Shown piece after piece: positions 1 through 7,757 of a stretch of DNA of 32,795 nt. Positions within the stretch are counted from its first letter, which is position 1. Every line of letters begins with the position of its first letter. The translations under genes and the position numbers were made by a program. This stretch comes from DATJSJ01 sp035504175 (GTDB lineage Bacteria > Pseudomonadota > Alphaproteobacteria > Acetobacterales > Acetobacteraceae), in contig DATJSJ010000188.1 of NCBI GenBank assembly GCA_035504175.1, positions 1 through 32,795 on the forward strand, given 5' to 3'. The notes beneath the pieces are model-generated. The model was given only the letters and a program-made list of their open reading frames with translations. It was not told where the DNA came from and made no database searches.

Positions 1-113
1 GGCCTTCGGCCGCACCGCGCGCAGCGCGGCTTCGGCCTTGACGACGCTCCGGCTCCGTGGCCCCAGGCAATGATCGCCTTCGACGGTGTCGAAGGCGCCG
101 ATAAGGCGCCTTC
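1..113. repeat. Right half of a composite palindromic intergenic repeat
   Basis: Positions 24-97 closely resemble 26891-26963, including an identical 23-bp hairpin: stem CGCCTTCGAC at 75-84, loop GGT at 85-87, and the complementary stem at 88-97. Positions 1-38 also resemble the reverse complement of about 26857-26895. In the second copy this forms the right half of a long palindrome, so the left half here probably lies outside the window. A second inverted repeat, GAAGGCGCC at 91-99 and GGCGCCTTC at 105-113, overlaps the first hairpin, so the two are mutually exclusive folds. It sits just beyond the stop of the minus-strand gene ending at 138 and could act as its terminator, although no T tract is seen. 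Confidence 0.75.
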
Positions 114-137
114 CACCCCACCGAGAGGAGCGCCCGC

Positions 138-992
138 CTACGCCAGCGCGGCGATCGCCGCCTGCACCAGCGCCTCGACCGGCATGCCCGGATCCGCGGC
201 CAGCCCGGTGCCGATCCGAACCTCCGGCGCCAGCAAATGCCCGTGCACCTGAAACGGCCGGCCAAGCAACTCACGCACGCGAGGCGCCATGTGCGCCGCC
301 GCCGCCCCCTCGGGCAGCAACAGCGCCAGCTCGTCCTCAGCAACGCGCGCCAGCCGGTCATCGGCCCGGATCGCCCGCTGCAGCCGCTGCGCCACCACCC
401 GCAGCAGCGCGTCGGCAACCGCCGGCCCGAGGCGCAGCCGGATCACGTCCACCCCGCCGAGCTCGATCCACAGCAGCGCCGGCGGATCGCCCAGCGCCGG
501 CTGCCGCGCCAGCAACGCCGCCGCCTGGCGCATGAACGCGTTGCGGTCGAGCAGCCCGGTGACGCGATCGCCGGGCGGCGCCTCCGCCACGTGCACGGCG
601 CGCGCATGCGCCGGCAACGCCTCGACCCGCAGCAGCAGATCGCGCTCCCCGGCGGGCACCACCTCGGAGGCCGCGTCCTCCGCCATCTCCGTGGTGCAGA
701 CCCGCTCCAGCGCCGCAATCGCGGCCTGCGGCAGATGCGTCTGCGTCTCCAGCCAGGTGCGCAGCGGCAGGCCGAGGGGCCGGCCGGAGGCGATGTCGAG
801 CAGCCGCCGCGCCTCCGCCGTGCTCAGCACCACCCGGAAGCGCGCATCCAGCACCACCAGCCCGTGCGGCACCGCGTCCACCGCCGCGGCCGCCAGCACG
901 ATCGGGTCACTGTGCCACGGCGCGATCCCGTGCGCGTCCGTGCCGGCTTCATCCCATTCGACGCCGGCCAGCGGCGCGACATCACTGTGCAT
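138..992 (-). CDS. PAS-like sensor protein with degenerate GGDEF domain
   Basis: This 284-residue protein has a PAS-like N-terminal half (about residues 20-110, containing GLVVLDARFRVVLSTAEA) and a C-terminal GGDEF-type domain introduced by DRVTGLLDRNAF. The signature loop that should read GG(D/E)EF reads VAEDELALLL, so diguanylate cyclase activity is unlikely. Known degenerate GGDEF proteins act as GTP or c-di-GMP sensors or as dimerisation modules; which applies here is unknown. No membrane segment is visible, so it is probably cytoplasmic. The ATG at 992 is preferred because it has a purine-rich stretch upstream; an in-frame ATG at 1082 would add 30 residues without homology-like features. 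It is divergent from the TM2 gene at 1207. The family is clear; the exact role is not. Confidence 0.75.
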   Translation of the reverse strand: MHSDVAPLAGVEWDEAGTDAHGIAPWHSDPIVLAAAAVDAVPHGLVVLDARFRVVLSTAEARRLLDIASGRPLGLPLRTWLETQTHLPQAAIAALERVCTTEMAEDAASEVVPAGERDLLLRVEALPAHARAVHVAEAPPGDRVTGLLDRNAFMRQAAALLARQPALGDPPALLWIELGGVDVIRLRLGPAVADALLRVVAQRLQRAIRADDRLARVAEDELALLLPEGAAAAHMAPRVRELLGRPFQVHGHLLAPEVRIGTGLAADPGMPVEALVQAAIAALA

Positions 993-1206
993 GGTCGCAG
1001 CCCCATTCCCTGCAATGCGATTCGGATCAGAATGCGGGCAGACCGTTAACGCCGGATGAACCGGCCGCTCGCCCGGCGCCAAGATCGCCGCACTCCCGCG
1101 TCACCGGAGCGGCAACGCCATCCACCAGAGCGACCTGCAATCGCATGGTTGCGCACGCCCGGCAAGCCATCCATGCTCGGGGTCGGCACTCGAATCAGAG
1201 GCGCGG

Positions 1207-1545
1207 ATGCCGAATGCCCCGGCTCCCGCGGCACCGCAGCACGCCGCGCCGGACATCCCTGCAGCGGCAACGACGCCCCGTCACCGCCGCGAGAAATCCG
1301 CGGGCGTCGCCTACGCACTGTGGTTCGTGCTCGGCACGTTCGGCGCGCACCGCTTCTATCTCGGGCGCTACGGCACCGGCAGCGCCATGCTGGCGATCGC
1401 GGCCGCCGCGATGGCGTTGAGCCCGCGCGCGATCGGCCTGGCCGGGCTCGCAGCAATCACGGTCTGGCAGTTGCTCGACGCGGCCCGCCTCCCGGGCTGG
1501 GTGCGCGCCTGGAACGACCCGCCGGCGGACAGGATCGCCGGCTGA
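1207..1545 (+). CDS. TM2 domain-containing small membrane protein
   Basis: This is a 112-residue protein. After a Pro/Ala-rich polar N-terminus (about 30 residues) comes a TM2 domain: a first hydrophobic helix AYALWFVLGTFGAHRFYLGR, the short turn with the typical G-HRFYLG motif, a second hydrophobic helix, and a closing WQLLDAARLPGWVR resembling the family W-x-x-D-x-x-x-I/L-P ending. TM2 proteins are small inner-membrane proteins of unknown biochemical role. An AGAGG-like ribosome site lies just before the ATG. It converges on gatB with only 9 bp between the stop codons. Confidence 0.85.
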   Translation: MPNAPAPAAPQHAAPDIPAAATTPRHRREKSAGVAYALWFVLGTFGAHRFYLGRYGTGSAMLAIAAAAMALSPRAIGLAGLAAITVWQLLDAARLPGWVRAWNDPPADRIAG

Positions 1546-1554
1546 CCGCGGCGC

Positions 1555-3006
1555 TCAGGCCAGGTGCCGCCGCAGCGCCTCGTTGACCAGCGCCGGATTG
1601 CCCTTGCCGGCCATCGCCTTCATCACCTGGCCGACGAAGAAGCCGAACAGCTTGTCCTTGCCGCCCTTGTAGTCCGCGACCTTGTCGGCATTCGCCGCCA
1701 GCACCTGCGCCACCGCGGTGTCGATCGCGCCGGTATCGGTCACCTGGCGCAGGCCGCGTTCGGCGATGATCGCGTCGGCATCGCGGCCGCTGTCCACCAT
1801 CGCCTCGAACACTTCCTTGGCGATCCGGCCGTTGATCGTCGCGTCGGCCATGCGGTCGAGCAGCTGACCCAGCGCCGCGGCCGACACCGGACTGTCCTCG
1901 ATCCCGCGCCCGGTCCGGTTCAGCGCCGCGAACAGATCGCCCATCACCCAGTTGGCGGCGAGCTTGGCATCGCGCCCGCGCGCCATCGTCTCGTAGAAAT
2001 CCGCCGTCGCCTGCTCGGCCACCAGCACGCCGGAATCATAGGCCGGCAGCCCGTACTCCCGCATGAAGCGCGCGCGCTTGGCGTCCGGCAGCTCCGGCAG
2101 GCCGGTGCGCAGCGACGCGACCCAGTCCTCGTCCAACACCAGCGGCAGCAGGTCCGGATCGGGGAAGTAGCGGTAGTCGTGCGCGTCCTCCTTGCTGCGC
2201 ATCGAGCGCGTCGCGCCGCGCGCGGCATCGAACAGGCGCGTCTCCTGCTCGACCGTGCCGCCGCCCTCCCAGACTTCGATCTGCCGCCGCGCCTCGGCCT
2301 CGATCGCCTGCATGACGAAGCGGATCGAGTTGACGTTCTTCACCTCGCAGCGGGTGCGGAACGCCTCGTCATGCTTGCGCACCGAGACGTTGACGTCGGC
2401 GCGCATGGAGCCCTCCTCCATGTTGCCGTCGCAGGTGCCGAGATAGCGCAGGATGGTGCGCAGCTTGCGCAGATAGGCACCGGCTTCCTCCGGCGAGCGC
2501 AGATCGGGCTCGCTCACGATCTCCATCAGCGCAACGCCGGCGCGGTTGAGGTCGATATACGACTTACTCGGATGCTGGTCGTGCAGCGACTTGCCGGCGT
2601 CCTGCTCCAGATGCAGGCGCGTGACACCGATATCCTTGGTCGATCCGTCTGGCAGCTCGATCTCGATCGTGCCGGCGCCGACGATCGGGTGCTGATACTG
2701 GCTGATCTGATATCCGGCCGGCAGGTCGGCGTAGAAGTAGTTCTTCCGGTCGAAGCGGCTGACCAGGTTGATATGCGCGTTCAGCCCGAGCCCGGTGCGC
2801 ACCGCCTGCGCCACGCACTCGCGGTTGATCACCGGCAACATGCCGGGGAACGCCGCATCGACGAAGCTCACCTGCGTGTTCGGCGCGGCGCCGAAATCCG
2901 TTGCCGCCCCGCTGAACAATTTGGCGCGGCTGATGACCTGGGCATGGACTTCCAGCCCGATCACCACCTCCCACGGGCCGGTTCCGCCCTGCAGCGAATA
3001 GCTCAT
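1555..3006 (-). CDS. gatB: Aspartyl/glutamyl-tRNA(Asn/Gln) amidotransferase subunit B
   Basis: This 483-residue protein has the usual GatB length. The catalytic cradle domain carries the family motifs GLEVHAQ (near residue 18), KNYFYADLPAGYQISQ, LEQDAGK and NRAGVALMEIVSEPD. The C-terminal helical and YqeY-like tail (about 340-483), which contacts tRNA, ends in GKGNPALVNEALRRHL. GatB phosphorylates the Glu or Asp on mischarged tRNA(Gln) or tRNA(Asn) and then amidates it with ammonia delivered from GatA. Its ATG overlaps the gatA stop by 4 bp, so translation is probably coupled. It is the last gene of gatC-gatA-gatB. Nothing appears truncated. Confidence 0.97.
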   Translation of the reverse strand: MSYSLQGGTGPWEVVIGLEVHAQVISRAKLFSGAATDFGAAPNTQVSFVDAAFPGMLPVINRECVAQAVRTGLGLNAHINLVSRFDRKNYFYADLPAGYQISQYQHPIVGAGTIEIELPDGSTKDIGVTRLHLEQDAGKSLHDQHPSKSYIDLNRAGVALMEIVSEPDLRSPEEAGAYLRKLRTILRYLGTCDGNMEEGSMRADVNVSVRKHDEAFRTRCEVKNVNSIRFVMQAIEAEARRQIEVWEGGGTVEQETRLFDAARGATRSMRSKEDAHDYRYFPDPDLLPLVLDEDWVASLRTGLPELPDAKRARFMREYGLPAYDSGVLVAEQATADFYETMARGRDAKLAANWVMGDLFAALNRTGRGIEDSPVSAAALGQLLDRMADATINGRIAKEVFEAMVDSGRDADAIIAERGLRQVTDTGAIDTAVAQVLAANADKVADYKGGKDKLFGFFVGQVMKAMAGKGNPALVNEALRRHLA

Positions 3007-4493
3007 GCCGGCGCCCCCGCTCGCACCGCCGGCAGCGCATCGAACCCGGCCGCGCGCTCCAGCACCGATCCCACCGCGAACACCGTCTCCTCGTCGAACG
3101 GCCGCCCGATCACCTGCAGCCCGAGCGGCAGCCCCTGCGCGTCCAGCCCCGCCGGCACCGAGAGCCCGGGCACGCCCGCCATGTTCGCCGGCACGGTGAA
3201 CACGTCATTCAGATACATGGTGATGGGGTCGTCCATCTTCTCCCCCTGCGCGAACGCCGCGGTTGGCGTCGTCGGCGTCAGCAGCGCATCGACCTGGCGG
3301 AACGCCTCGGTGAAATCGCGCAGGATCAGCGCCCGCACCTTCTGCGCCCGCAGGTAATACGCATCGTAATACCCGGCCGAGAGCACGTAGGTGCCGATCA
3401 GCACCCGCCGCCGCACCTCGGCACCGAACCCGGCGGCGCGCGTGCGCTCATACAGCTCGGTCAGATCGCCGCCATCCTTGCGCAGCCCGAACCGCACCCC
3501 GTCATAGCGCGCGAGATTCGAGGACGCCTCCGCCGGCGCCACGATGTAGTAGGTGGCGAGCCCGTATTTCGTGTGCGGCAGCGACACGTCGACGATCTCC
3601 GCGCCCGCCTCGCGAAGCCACGCCAGGCCCTGCTGCCACAGCCGGTCGATCTCGCCCGCCATGCCGTCGGCGCGATACTCGCGCGGCACGCCGATGCGCA
3701 GCCCGCGCACGCCGCGGCCGCAGGCGGCGACGAAATCCGGCACCGCCAGCTCGGCGCTGGTCGAATCCTTCGGATCGAACCCGGCCATCGAACGCAGCAG
3801 CAATGCGCAGTCCTGAACCGTGCGCGCGAACGGCCCCGCCTGGTCCAGCGACGATGCGAACGCGACGATCCCCCACCGACTGCACCGCCCGTAAGTCGGC
3901 TTGATCCCGGCGACGCCGCAGAAGCTCGCCGGCTGGCGGATCGACCCGCCCGTGTCCGTGCCCGTCGCCCCGAGCGCCAGCCGCCCGGCCACCGCCGCGG
4001 CCGAGCCGCCCGACGACCCGCCGGGCACCAGCACGGCGTCCGCGTCCTGCCGCCGCCGCCACGGATTGGCGACCGGGCCATAGGCGCTGGTCATGTTCGA
4101 CGAGCCCATCGCGAACTCGTCGAGATTGGCCTTGCCCAGGAACACTGCGCCGTCGCGCCGCAGCTGCGCCGTCACCGTGCTCTCATAGGGCGGCACGAAA
4201 GGCCCGAGGATGCGGCTGCCCGCCGTCGTGCGCACGCCCTCGGTGCAGAACAGATCCTTGATCGCGATCGGAAGGCCGGCGAGCGGGCCGCCCTCGCCCC
4301 GCGCCAGCGCCGCATCCGCCGCCGCCGCCTGCGCCCGCGCCCGCTCCGCCGTCACCGTGATGAAGGCATTGATCCGCGGGTTCAGCGCCTCGATCGCCGC
4401 CAGATGCGCCTCGGTCAGCTCCGCCGCGCTGAACGCGCGCCGCGCCAGCCCGTCCCGCGCCGCGGTCAGCGTCAGATCGGTGAGCGCGGTCAT
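3003..4493 (-). CDS. gatA: Aspartyl/glutamyl-tRNA(Asn/Gln) amidotransferase subunit A
   Basis: This 496-residue amidase-signature enzyme releases ammonia from glutamine for the GatB reaction. The Ser-cisSer-Lys triad is visible: K79 in IAIKD, S160 in PGGSSGGS and S184 in GTDTGGSIRQPA, with the same 24-residue spacing between the serines as in characterised GatA. C-terminal motifs for the substrate pocket (VLSAGYYDAYYLRAQKVR and PTTPTAAF) are also present. It overlaps gatC by ATGA at 4490-4493, with AAGG about 7 nt upstream of its ATG inside gatC, and overlaps gatB by 4 bp. The gene appears intact, so this organism very likely makes Gln-tRNA and/or Asn-tRNA by the indirect route. Confidence 0.97.
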   Translation of the reverse strand: MTALTDLTLTAARDGLARRAFSAAELTEAHLAAIEALNPRINAFITVTAERARAQAAAADAALARGEGGPLAGLPIAIKDLFCTEGVRTTAGSRILGPFVPPYESTVTAQLRRDGAVFLGKANLDEFAMGSSNMTSAYGPVANPWRRRQDADAVLVPGGSSGGSAAAVAGRLALGATGTDTGGSIRQPASFCGVAGIKPTYGRCSRWGIVAFASSLDQAGPFARTVQDCALLLRSMAGFDPKDSTSAELAVPDFVAACGRGVRGLRIGVPREYRADGMAGEIDRLWQQGLAWLREAGAEIVDVSLPHTKYGLATYYIVAPAEASSNLARYDGVRFGLRKDGGDLTELYERTRAAGFGAEVRRRVLIGTYVLSAGYYDAYYLRAQKVRALILRDFTEAFRQVDALLTPTTPTAAFAQGEKMDDPITMYLNDVFTVPANMAGVPGLSVPAGLDAQGLPLGLQVIGRPFDEETVFAVGSVLERAAGFDALPAVRAGAPA

Positions 4494-4777
4494 TCCACCA
4501 CCTTCGGCACGGCGAAGAAGTCTCCGGCCCGCTCCGGCGCATTCGCCAGCAGCGCGTCGCGGATGCCACCATCCGTCACCGCATCCTCGCGCATCCGAAG
4601 TGCCATGTGCGCCGCACCGGTCAGCGGCTCGACGTCGGTCACGTCGATCTCGTTCAACTGCTCGATCCAGCCCAGGATGCCGTTCAGCTCCTGCTGCAGG
4701 CGCGCGACTTCGCCCTCCTCGACATGAATGCGGGCGAGCCTGGCGATGCGCCGGACGGTCGCGGGATCGAGCGACAT
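4490..4777 (-). CDS. gatC: Aspartyl/glutamyl-tRNA(Asn/Gln) amidotransferase subunit C
   Basis: This 95-residue protein begins MSLDPATVRRIARLARI, the typical GatC N-terminus, and ends with the family-like segment ERAGDFFAVPKVVE. GatC wraps around the GatA-GatB interface and stabilises the complex. The ATG at 4777 is chosen because AAGGA lies 8 nt upstream and because the family starts here; the frame stays open to 5002 but that extension overlaps ruvX on the other strand. It is the first gene of gatCAB. Only 46 bp separate it from the divergent ruvX start, so both promoters must be in or near that gap. Confidence 0.95.
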   Translation of the reverse strand: MSLDPATVRRIARLARIHVEEGEVARLQQELNGILGWIEQLNEIDVTDVEPLTGAAHMALRMREDAVTDGGIRDALLANAPERAGDFFAVPKVVE

Positions 4778-4823
4778 GGGCGGTCCTTGGAAATGCTGAA
4801 GGCCGCGGACCATAAAGACCGCC

Positions 4824-5324
4824 ATGCCCCTGTTCAACCTGACCGATCTCGCCGCCCGCCTGGCCCCGGGACAGCGGCTGATCGGCATCGATCCCGGGGT
4901 CAAAACGATCGGGCTCGCGCTGTCCGACGTGGGGCTGATGCTGGCGAGCCCGGCCGGCTCGCTCGGCCGCACCAGGCTCACCTCCAACGCCGCCGAGATC
5001 ACCGCCCTCGCCCGGCGCGAGGGCGCGGGCGGCCTGGTCGTGGGACTGCCGCTCTCGATGGACGGGACCCTGGGCCCGGCGGCTCAGGCGGCGCGGGATT
5101 GGGCGCTGGCGCTGTCCGAGGCGGCGAACCTCCCGGCGGCGCTGTGGGACGAGCGGCTGTCCTCGGCGGCGGTGAACCGGTTCCTCGTGAACGAGGCAGA
5201 CCTCTCCCGCAAGAAGCGGGCGCAGGCGGTGGATCGGGCGGCAGCGGCGTGGATGCTGCAGGGGGCGCTGGATGCGATGAAGGAAAAAGGTCGGGGCTCC
5301 GCCCCGGACCCCGCTGGGGCCTGA
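4824..5324 (+). CDS. ruvX: RuvX/YqgF family putative pre-16S rRNA nuclease
   Basis: This 166-residue RNase H-fold protein has the family motifs in order: RLIGIDPGVKTIGLALSD (first catalytic Asp), LVVGLPLSMDGTLGP, WDERLSS (acidic residues) and KKRAQAVDRAAAAWMLQ (last catalytic Asp). The family matures the 16S rRNA 5' end and has also been proposed to resolve Holliday junctions. The true domain ends near LDAM; the last 13 residues (KEKGRGSAPDPAG and so on) are encoded by the hairpin-cluster repeat at 5280-5361, whose middle hairpin has the stop codon TGA as its loop. The ribosome site before the ATG is weak. It is divergent from gatC. Confidence 0.93.
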   Translation: MPLFNLTDLAARLAPGQRLIGIDPGVKTIGLALSDVGLMLASPAGSLGRTRLTSNAAEITALARREGAGGLVVGLPLSMDGTLGPAAQAARDWALALSEAANLPAALWDERLSSAAVNRFLVNEADLSRKKRAQAVDRAAAAWMLQGALDAMKEKGRGSAPDPAGA

Positions 5325-5361
5325 GGCCCCAGACCAGGGGCAGAGCCCCTGGCCTTCCTTT
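5280..5361. repeat. Hairpin-cluster intergenic repeat, short copy
   Basis: Three GC-rich hairpins follow one another: CGGGGC/GCCCCG (5292-5306, loop TCC), CTGGGGCC/GGCCCCAG (5314-5332, loop TGA) and CCAGGGGC/GCCCCTGG (5334-5352, loop AGA). The outer flanks AAGGAAAAAGG and CCTTCCTT are imperfect inverted repeats. The middle hairpin occurs in inverse orientation at 19620-19638, and the third matches 19552-19570 except for the loop. The element fills the space between the convergent ruvX and ycjF genes and carries the ruvX stop codon. It probably acts as a bidirectional terminator or mRNA 3' end stabiliser; this is inference. Confidence 0.8.
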
Positions 5362-5363
5362 CC

Positions 5364-6239
5364 TTACTCCGGCGCCAACGGCGAGCAAGCGATCCCCACC
5401 GCCCGCGCCAGCACCACCAGCCTTCTCGCCGCCACCCCCGCGCCCGCGACATCCCCCAGCACATGCTGCAGCAGCTTGTTCGACAGCAGCGCGTGCGCCG
5501 CCGCGTTCACCGCGAGCTCCGTCGCCGCCACGCCCGCCGCCGCCAGGGCCGTGCGCCGCAGCAGCGCCAGCGTCCCGAGCAGGCCCGGCCGCAGGCCGTG
5601 CAGTGCCGCGACCTGGCGCACCAGGCGCAGCCCGCGCCAGCCGACCGCGAGCCCGTCCAGCGCCGGCGACGGCGTCGCCGCGATGATCGCCCCGGCCTGC
5701 AGCGCCGCATTGCGCCCCAGCGCATCCGCCCGCGCCCGCAGCGCGGCACCGGGCCCCGCCTGCAGCAGCGCCAGCATCGCCGCCGGATCGGCGACCGCGT
5801 CCAGCGCCGGCAGCACGGCGCCCGCCTCCGGCACCAGCCGCGCCCAGCGCCGCGCGGCGCCGCGCACCCGCGCCGGATCGCCGCTCGCGAGCGCGTCGCG
5901 CAGCTGATCGACGGTCGCGATGCGAAACAGCCCGCGCAGCTCGCGCAGGATGGCGCCGCCGACCAGGCCGAGGCCCAGCAGTGCGATCGCGAGCGTGAAC
6001 CAGCCGAGCGCCGCGCCGCGGGCGAACTGGTCCGCGACGAACCCCGCCGCCCAGAGCGCCGGCAGGCCCACCACCAGCACCGTCGCGCCGATCAGGGTGA
6101 GCGGCAGGCGCGGGCGCAGCCGCGGCTCCGGCAGCGCGATCGGCGCCACCGGCTCCAGCCGCGGCGCCGGCGCCTCCTCGACGCGCAGGAACGGCGCCGG
6201 ATGGCGCGCCTCGGCCGGCCGCGTCTCGGTCTCGCTCAC
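5364..6239 (-). CDS. YcjF/TIGR01620-like membrane protein (DUF697)
   Basis: This 291-residue protein starts at a GTG (6239-6237) that overlaps the ycjX stop as GTGA; GGAGGA lies about 8 nt upstream. It has a polar acidic/proline-rich N-terminus, two membrane helices (LPLTLIGATVLVVGLPALW and FTLAIALLGLGLVGGAILREL, about residues 45-105), and a long Ala/Leu-rich C-terminal helical domain with the DUF697-type ending NKLLQHVLGDVAGAGVAARR. YcjF proteins accompany the GTPase-like YcjX in many Proteobacteria; the pair is linked to envelope stress in some species but its function is unknown. The close coupling to ycjX strongly supports the assignment. Confidence 0.85.
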   Translation of the reverse strand: MSETETRPAEARHPAPFLRVEEAPAPRLEPVAPIALPEPRLRPRLPLTLIGATVLVVGLPALWAAGFVADQFARGAALGWFTLAIALLGLGLVGGAILRELRGLFRIATVDQLRDALASGDPARVRGAARRWARLVPEAGAVLPALDAVADPAAMLALLQAGPGAALRARADALGRNAALQAGAIIAATPSPALDGLAVGWRGLRLVRQVAALHGLRPGLLGTLALLRRTALAAAGVAATELAVNAAAHALLSNKLLQHVLGDVAGAGVAARRLVVLARAVGIACSPLAPE

Positions 6240-7597
6240 AGCAGATCCTCCAGCAGGAAACCCAGCATCTCGTCGAGCCCGATCTGCGGCACGCCGCCGC
6301 GCCCGACATCGGGCGGTCGTACCGGCTCGAACACCGGCAGGTCGAGAAAGGGATGCGCCCAGAACGCCGCGTCGGGCGGCGTGTCCGGCACCTCGCCGGG
6401 ATAGGAGCGCAGCATGCGCCCGTCCGGCAGGCGCCGGCCGCGCACCGCCGAGACCGGGCGGCCCTCCAGCGTCTCGACCACGTCCTCGGTGCAGCGCACC
6501 GCGGCGACCGCGAAGGCGGCACTTGCGACACCCTCGCGCGGCGCTGCGGTCAGGCGGCGCGTCAGCGCGGCCAGGTTGCCGCGCTGTCGGGCGGCGACGT
6601 GATCCGCCTTGGTCGCGACATAGGCGACGCGGCTGATGCCGAACGACGGCAGGCGCAGCGCCAGCAGCGCCTCGAGCGTCTCCCAGCCGAGCCAGTCGGC
6701 CCAGCCGCGCCGCCAGCGCAACGCCTCGGACGCGGCGCCGAGCGCCGCCGCGGCATCGGCAAAGGCGGCCGGGCCGGCATGCAGCGCGGCGAGCACGTCC
6801 GCCAGCACCACCAGCCGGTCGAGATCGCCGAACAGCGGGGAGACGAGGTCGCGCCGCACCGCCTGCAGATAGGCATCGAAGCGCGCCCGCAGCAGGCCGG
6901 CGAGCGGCCCGCCGCCGGTCATCGGGAAGAACGCCATCCAGGGCGGCTCCGGACCGGGCGCCGGCATCAGGAAGCGGCCGGGTTGCAGGAAGGAGAGCCC
7001 GACCTCGTCGCGCAGCCGATGCAACGCCGTGCGATACAGCGCGTGGCCGGTTGCGGCGAGCGTTTCGTCGCCCGGCGCCGCGGCCGGCAGGCCGCGCAAG
7101 AAGCCAAGGAAATCGCGCGCGACCGGCGCCGTCTCGGGCGCCTCCAGCCGCCGCAATGCGGCCGCGGACCACTCGGCGAAGGAGCGGGCCAGCAGCGGCA
7201 GGTCGAGCAGCCACTCGCCCGGATAGTCGAGGAACTCCAGCCGCAGCCGCCGCGGTGGCAGCGAGGCGGCGAGCCCGGCGCGCGGCAAGTCGAGATCGAG
7301 CGCGAGCAGCGAGGCCGCCTCGGTGCGTTCCGGCCAGCGCGGCGGATCGGCGACCAGGGCCGCGAGATGGCGCGACACGTCGAAGCGCGGCAGGCCCGTC
7401 GCCGCCGCGGGCGCGGTCGCGACCCGGACCCGGCGCCCGCCGAGCCGGGCCGCGAGCGCCGGCAGCGCCGGCCGGCCGGCGCCGAGCGCCAGCAGGTTGG
7501 CGGCGATCGAGGTCAGCAGCGCGGTCTTGCCCGACCGGGCGAGCCCGGTCACGCCGATCCGCACCCGGCGCGGGCCGAGCGCGTCCGCGAACGGCAA
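6236..7597 (-). CDS. YcjX family P-loop NTPase (DUF463)
   Basis: This protein of at least 453 residues has a Walker A motif GLARSGKT at 18-25, the family segment LEFLDYPGEWLLDLPLL, VVLADVLAALHAG, and YVATKADHV, a TKAD element like the guanine-specificity motif of GTPases. It probably hydrolyses GTP or ATP in the cytoplasm next to the membrane partner YcjF, to which it is coupled by a GTGA overlap. The start is unusual. TTG at 7597 is the only common start codon before the P-loop, yet it has no ribosome site. The frame stays open upstream to 7688 and reads LPSLRDLPFADAL, which looks like the usual family N-terminus. CTG at 7615, with GAGG about 11 nt upstream, is an alternative. Confidence 0.87.
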   Translation of the reverse strand: MPFADALGPRRVRIGVTGLARSGKTALLTSIAANLLALGAGRPALPALAARLGGRRVRVATAPAAATGLPRFDVSRHLAALVADPPRWPERTEAASLLALDLDLPRAGLAASLPPRRLRLEFLDYPGEWLLDLPLLARSFAEWSAAALRRLEAPETAPVARDFLGFLRGLPAAAPGDETLAATGHALYRTALHRLRDEVGLSFLQPGRFLMPAPGPEPPWMAFFPMTGGGPLAGLLRARFDAYLQAVRRDLVSPLFGDLDRLVVLADVLAALHAGPAAFADAAAALGAASEALRWRRGWADWLGWETLEALLALRLPSFGISRVAYVATKADHVAARQRGNLAALTRRLTAAPREGVASAAFAVAAVRCTEDVVETLEGRPVSAVRGRRLPDGRMLRSYPGEVPDTPPDAAFWAHPFLDLPVFEPVRPPDVGRGGVPQIGLDEMLGFLLEDLL

Positions 7598-7727
7598 GTC
7601 GCGGAGGGAGGGCAGTGCGATCGCCGCCTCAGCCCGCGTCGCGGCAGGCGCGTCGGAGGTGGCGCCCGGCCAACCCGACCGGTCCGGTCAGCCCGGCGCG
7701 TGCGTCGCGCATGCCGTCACCAACGCC

Positions 7728-7752
7728 GGCGCCGCCGCACGCGGCGGGCGCC
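7728..7752 (-). terminator. GC-rich hairpin just after gloA
   Basis: An imperfect inverted repeat, GGCGCCGCCGC at 7728-7738 and GCGGCGGGCGCC at 7741-7752 (one bulged G, loop AC), begins 5 nt beyond the gloA stop. There is no T tract, so an intrinsic terminator is not certain; it may instead protect the upstream mRNA or separate gloA from ycjX. Confidence 0.35.
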
Positions 7753-7757
7753 GCGCC

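Noticed and set aside
1564..3357. A 597-codon plus-strand frame over gatB
   Set aside because: It is a shadow of gatB and gatA with no recognisable domain; gatB is unambiguous.
5364..7214. Single 616-codon protein covering the ycjF region
   Set aside because: The upstream half of this frame is a shadow of ycjX; the GTG at 6239 with GGAGGA upstream and the GTGA overlap define ycjF.
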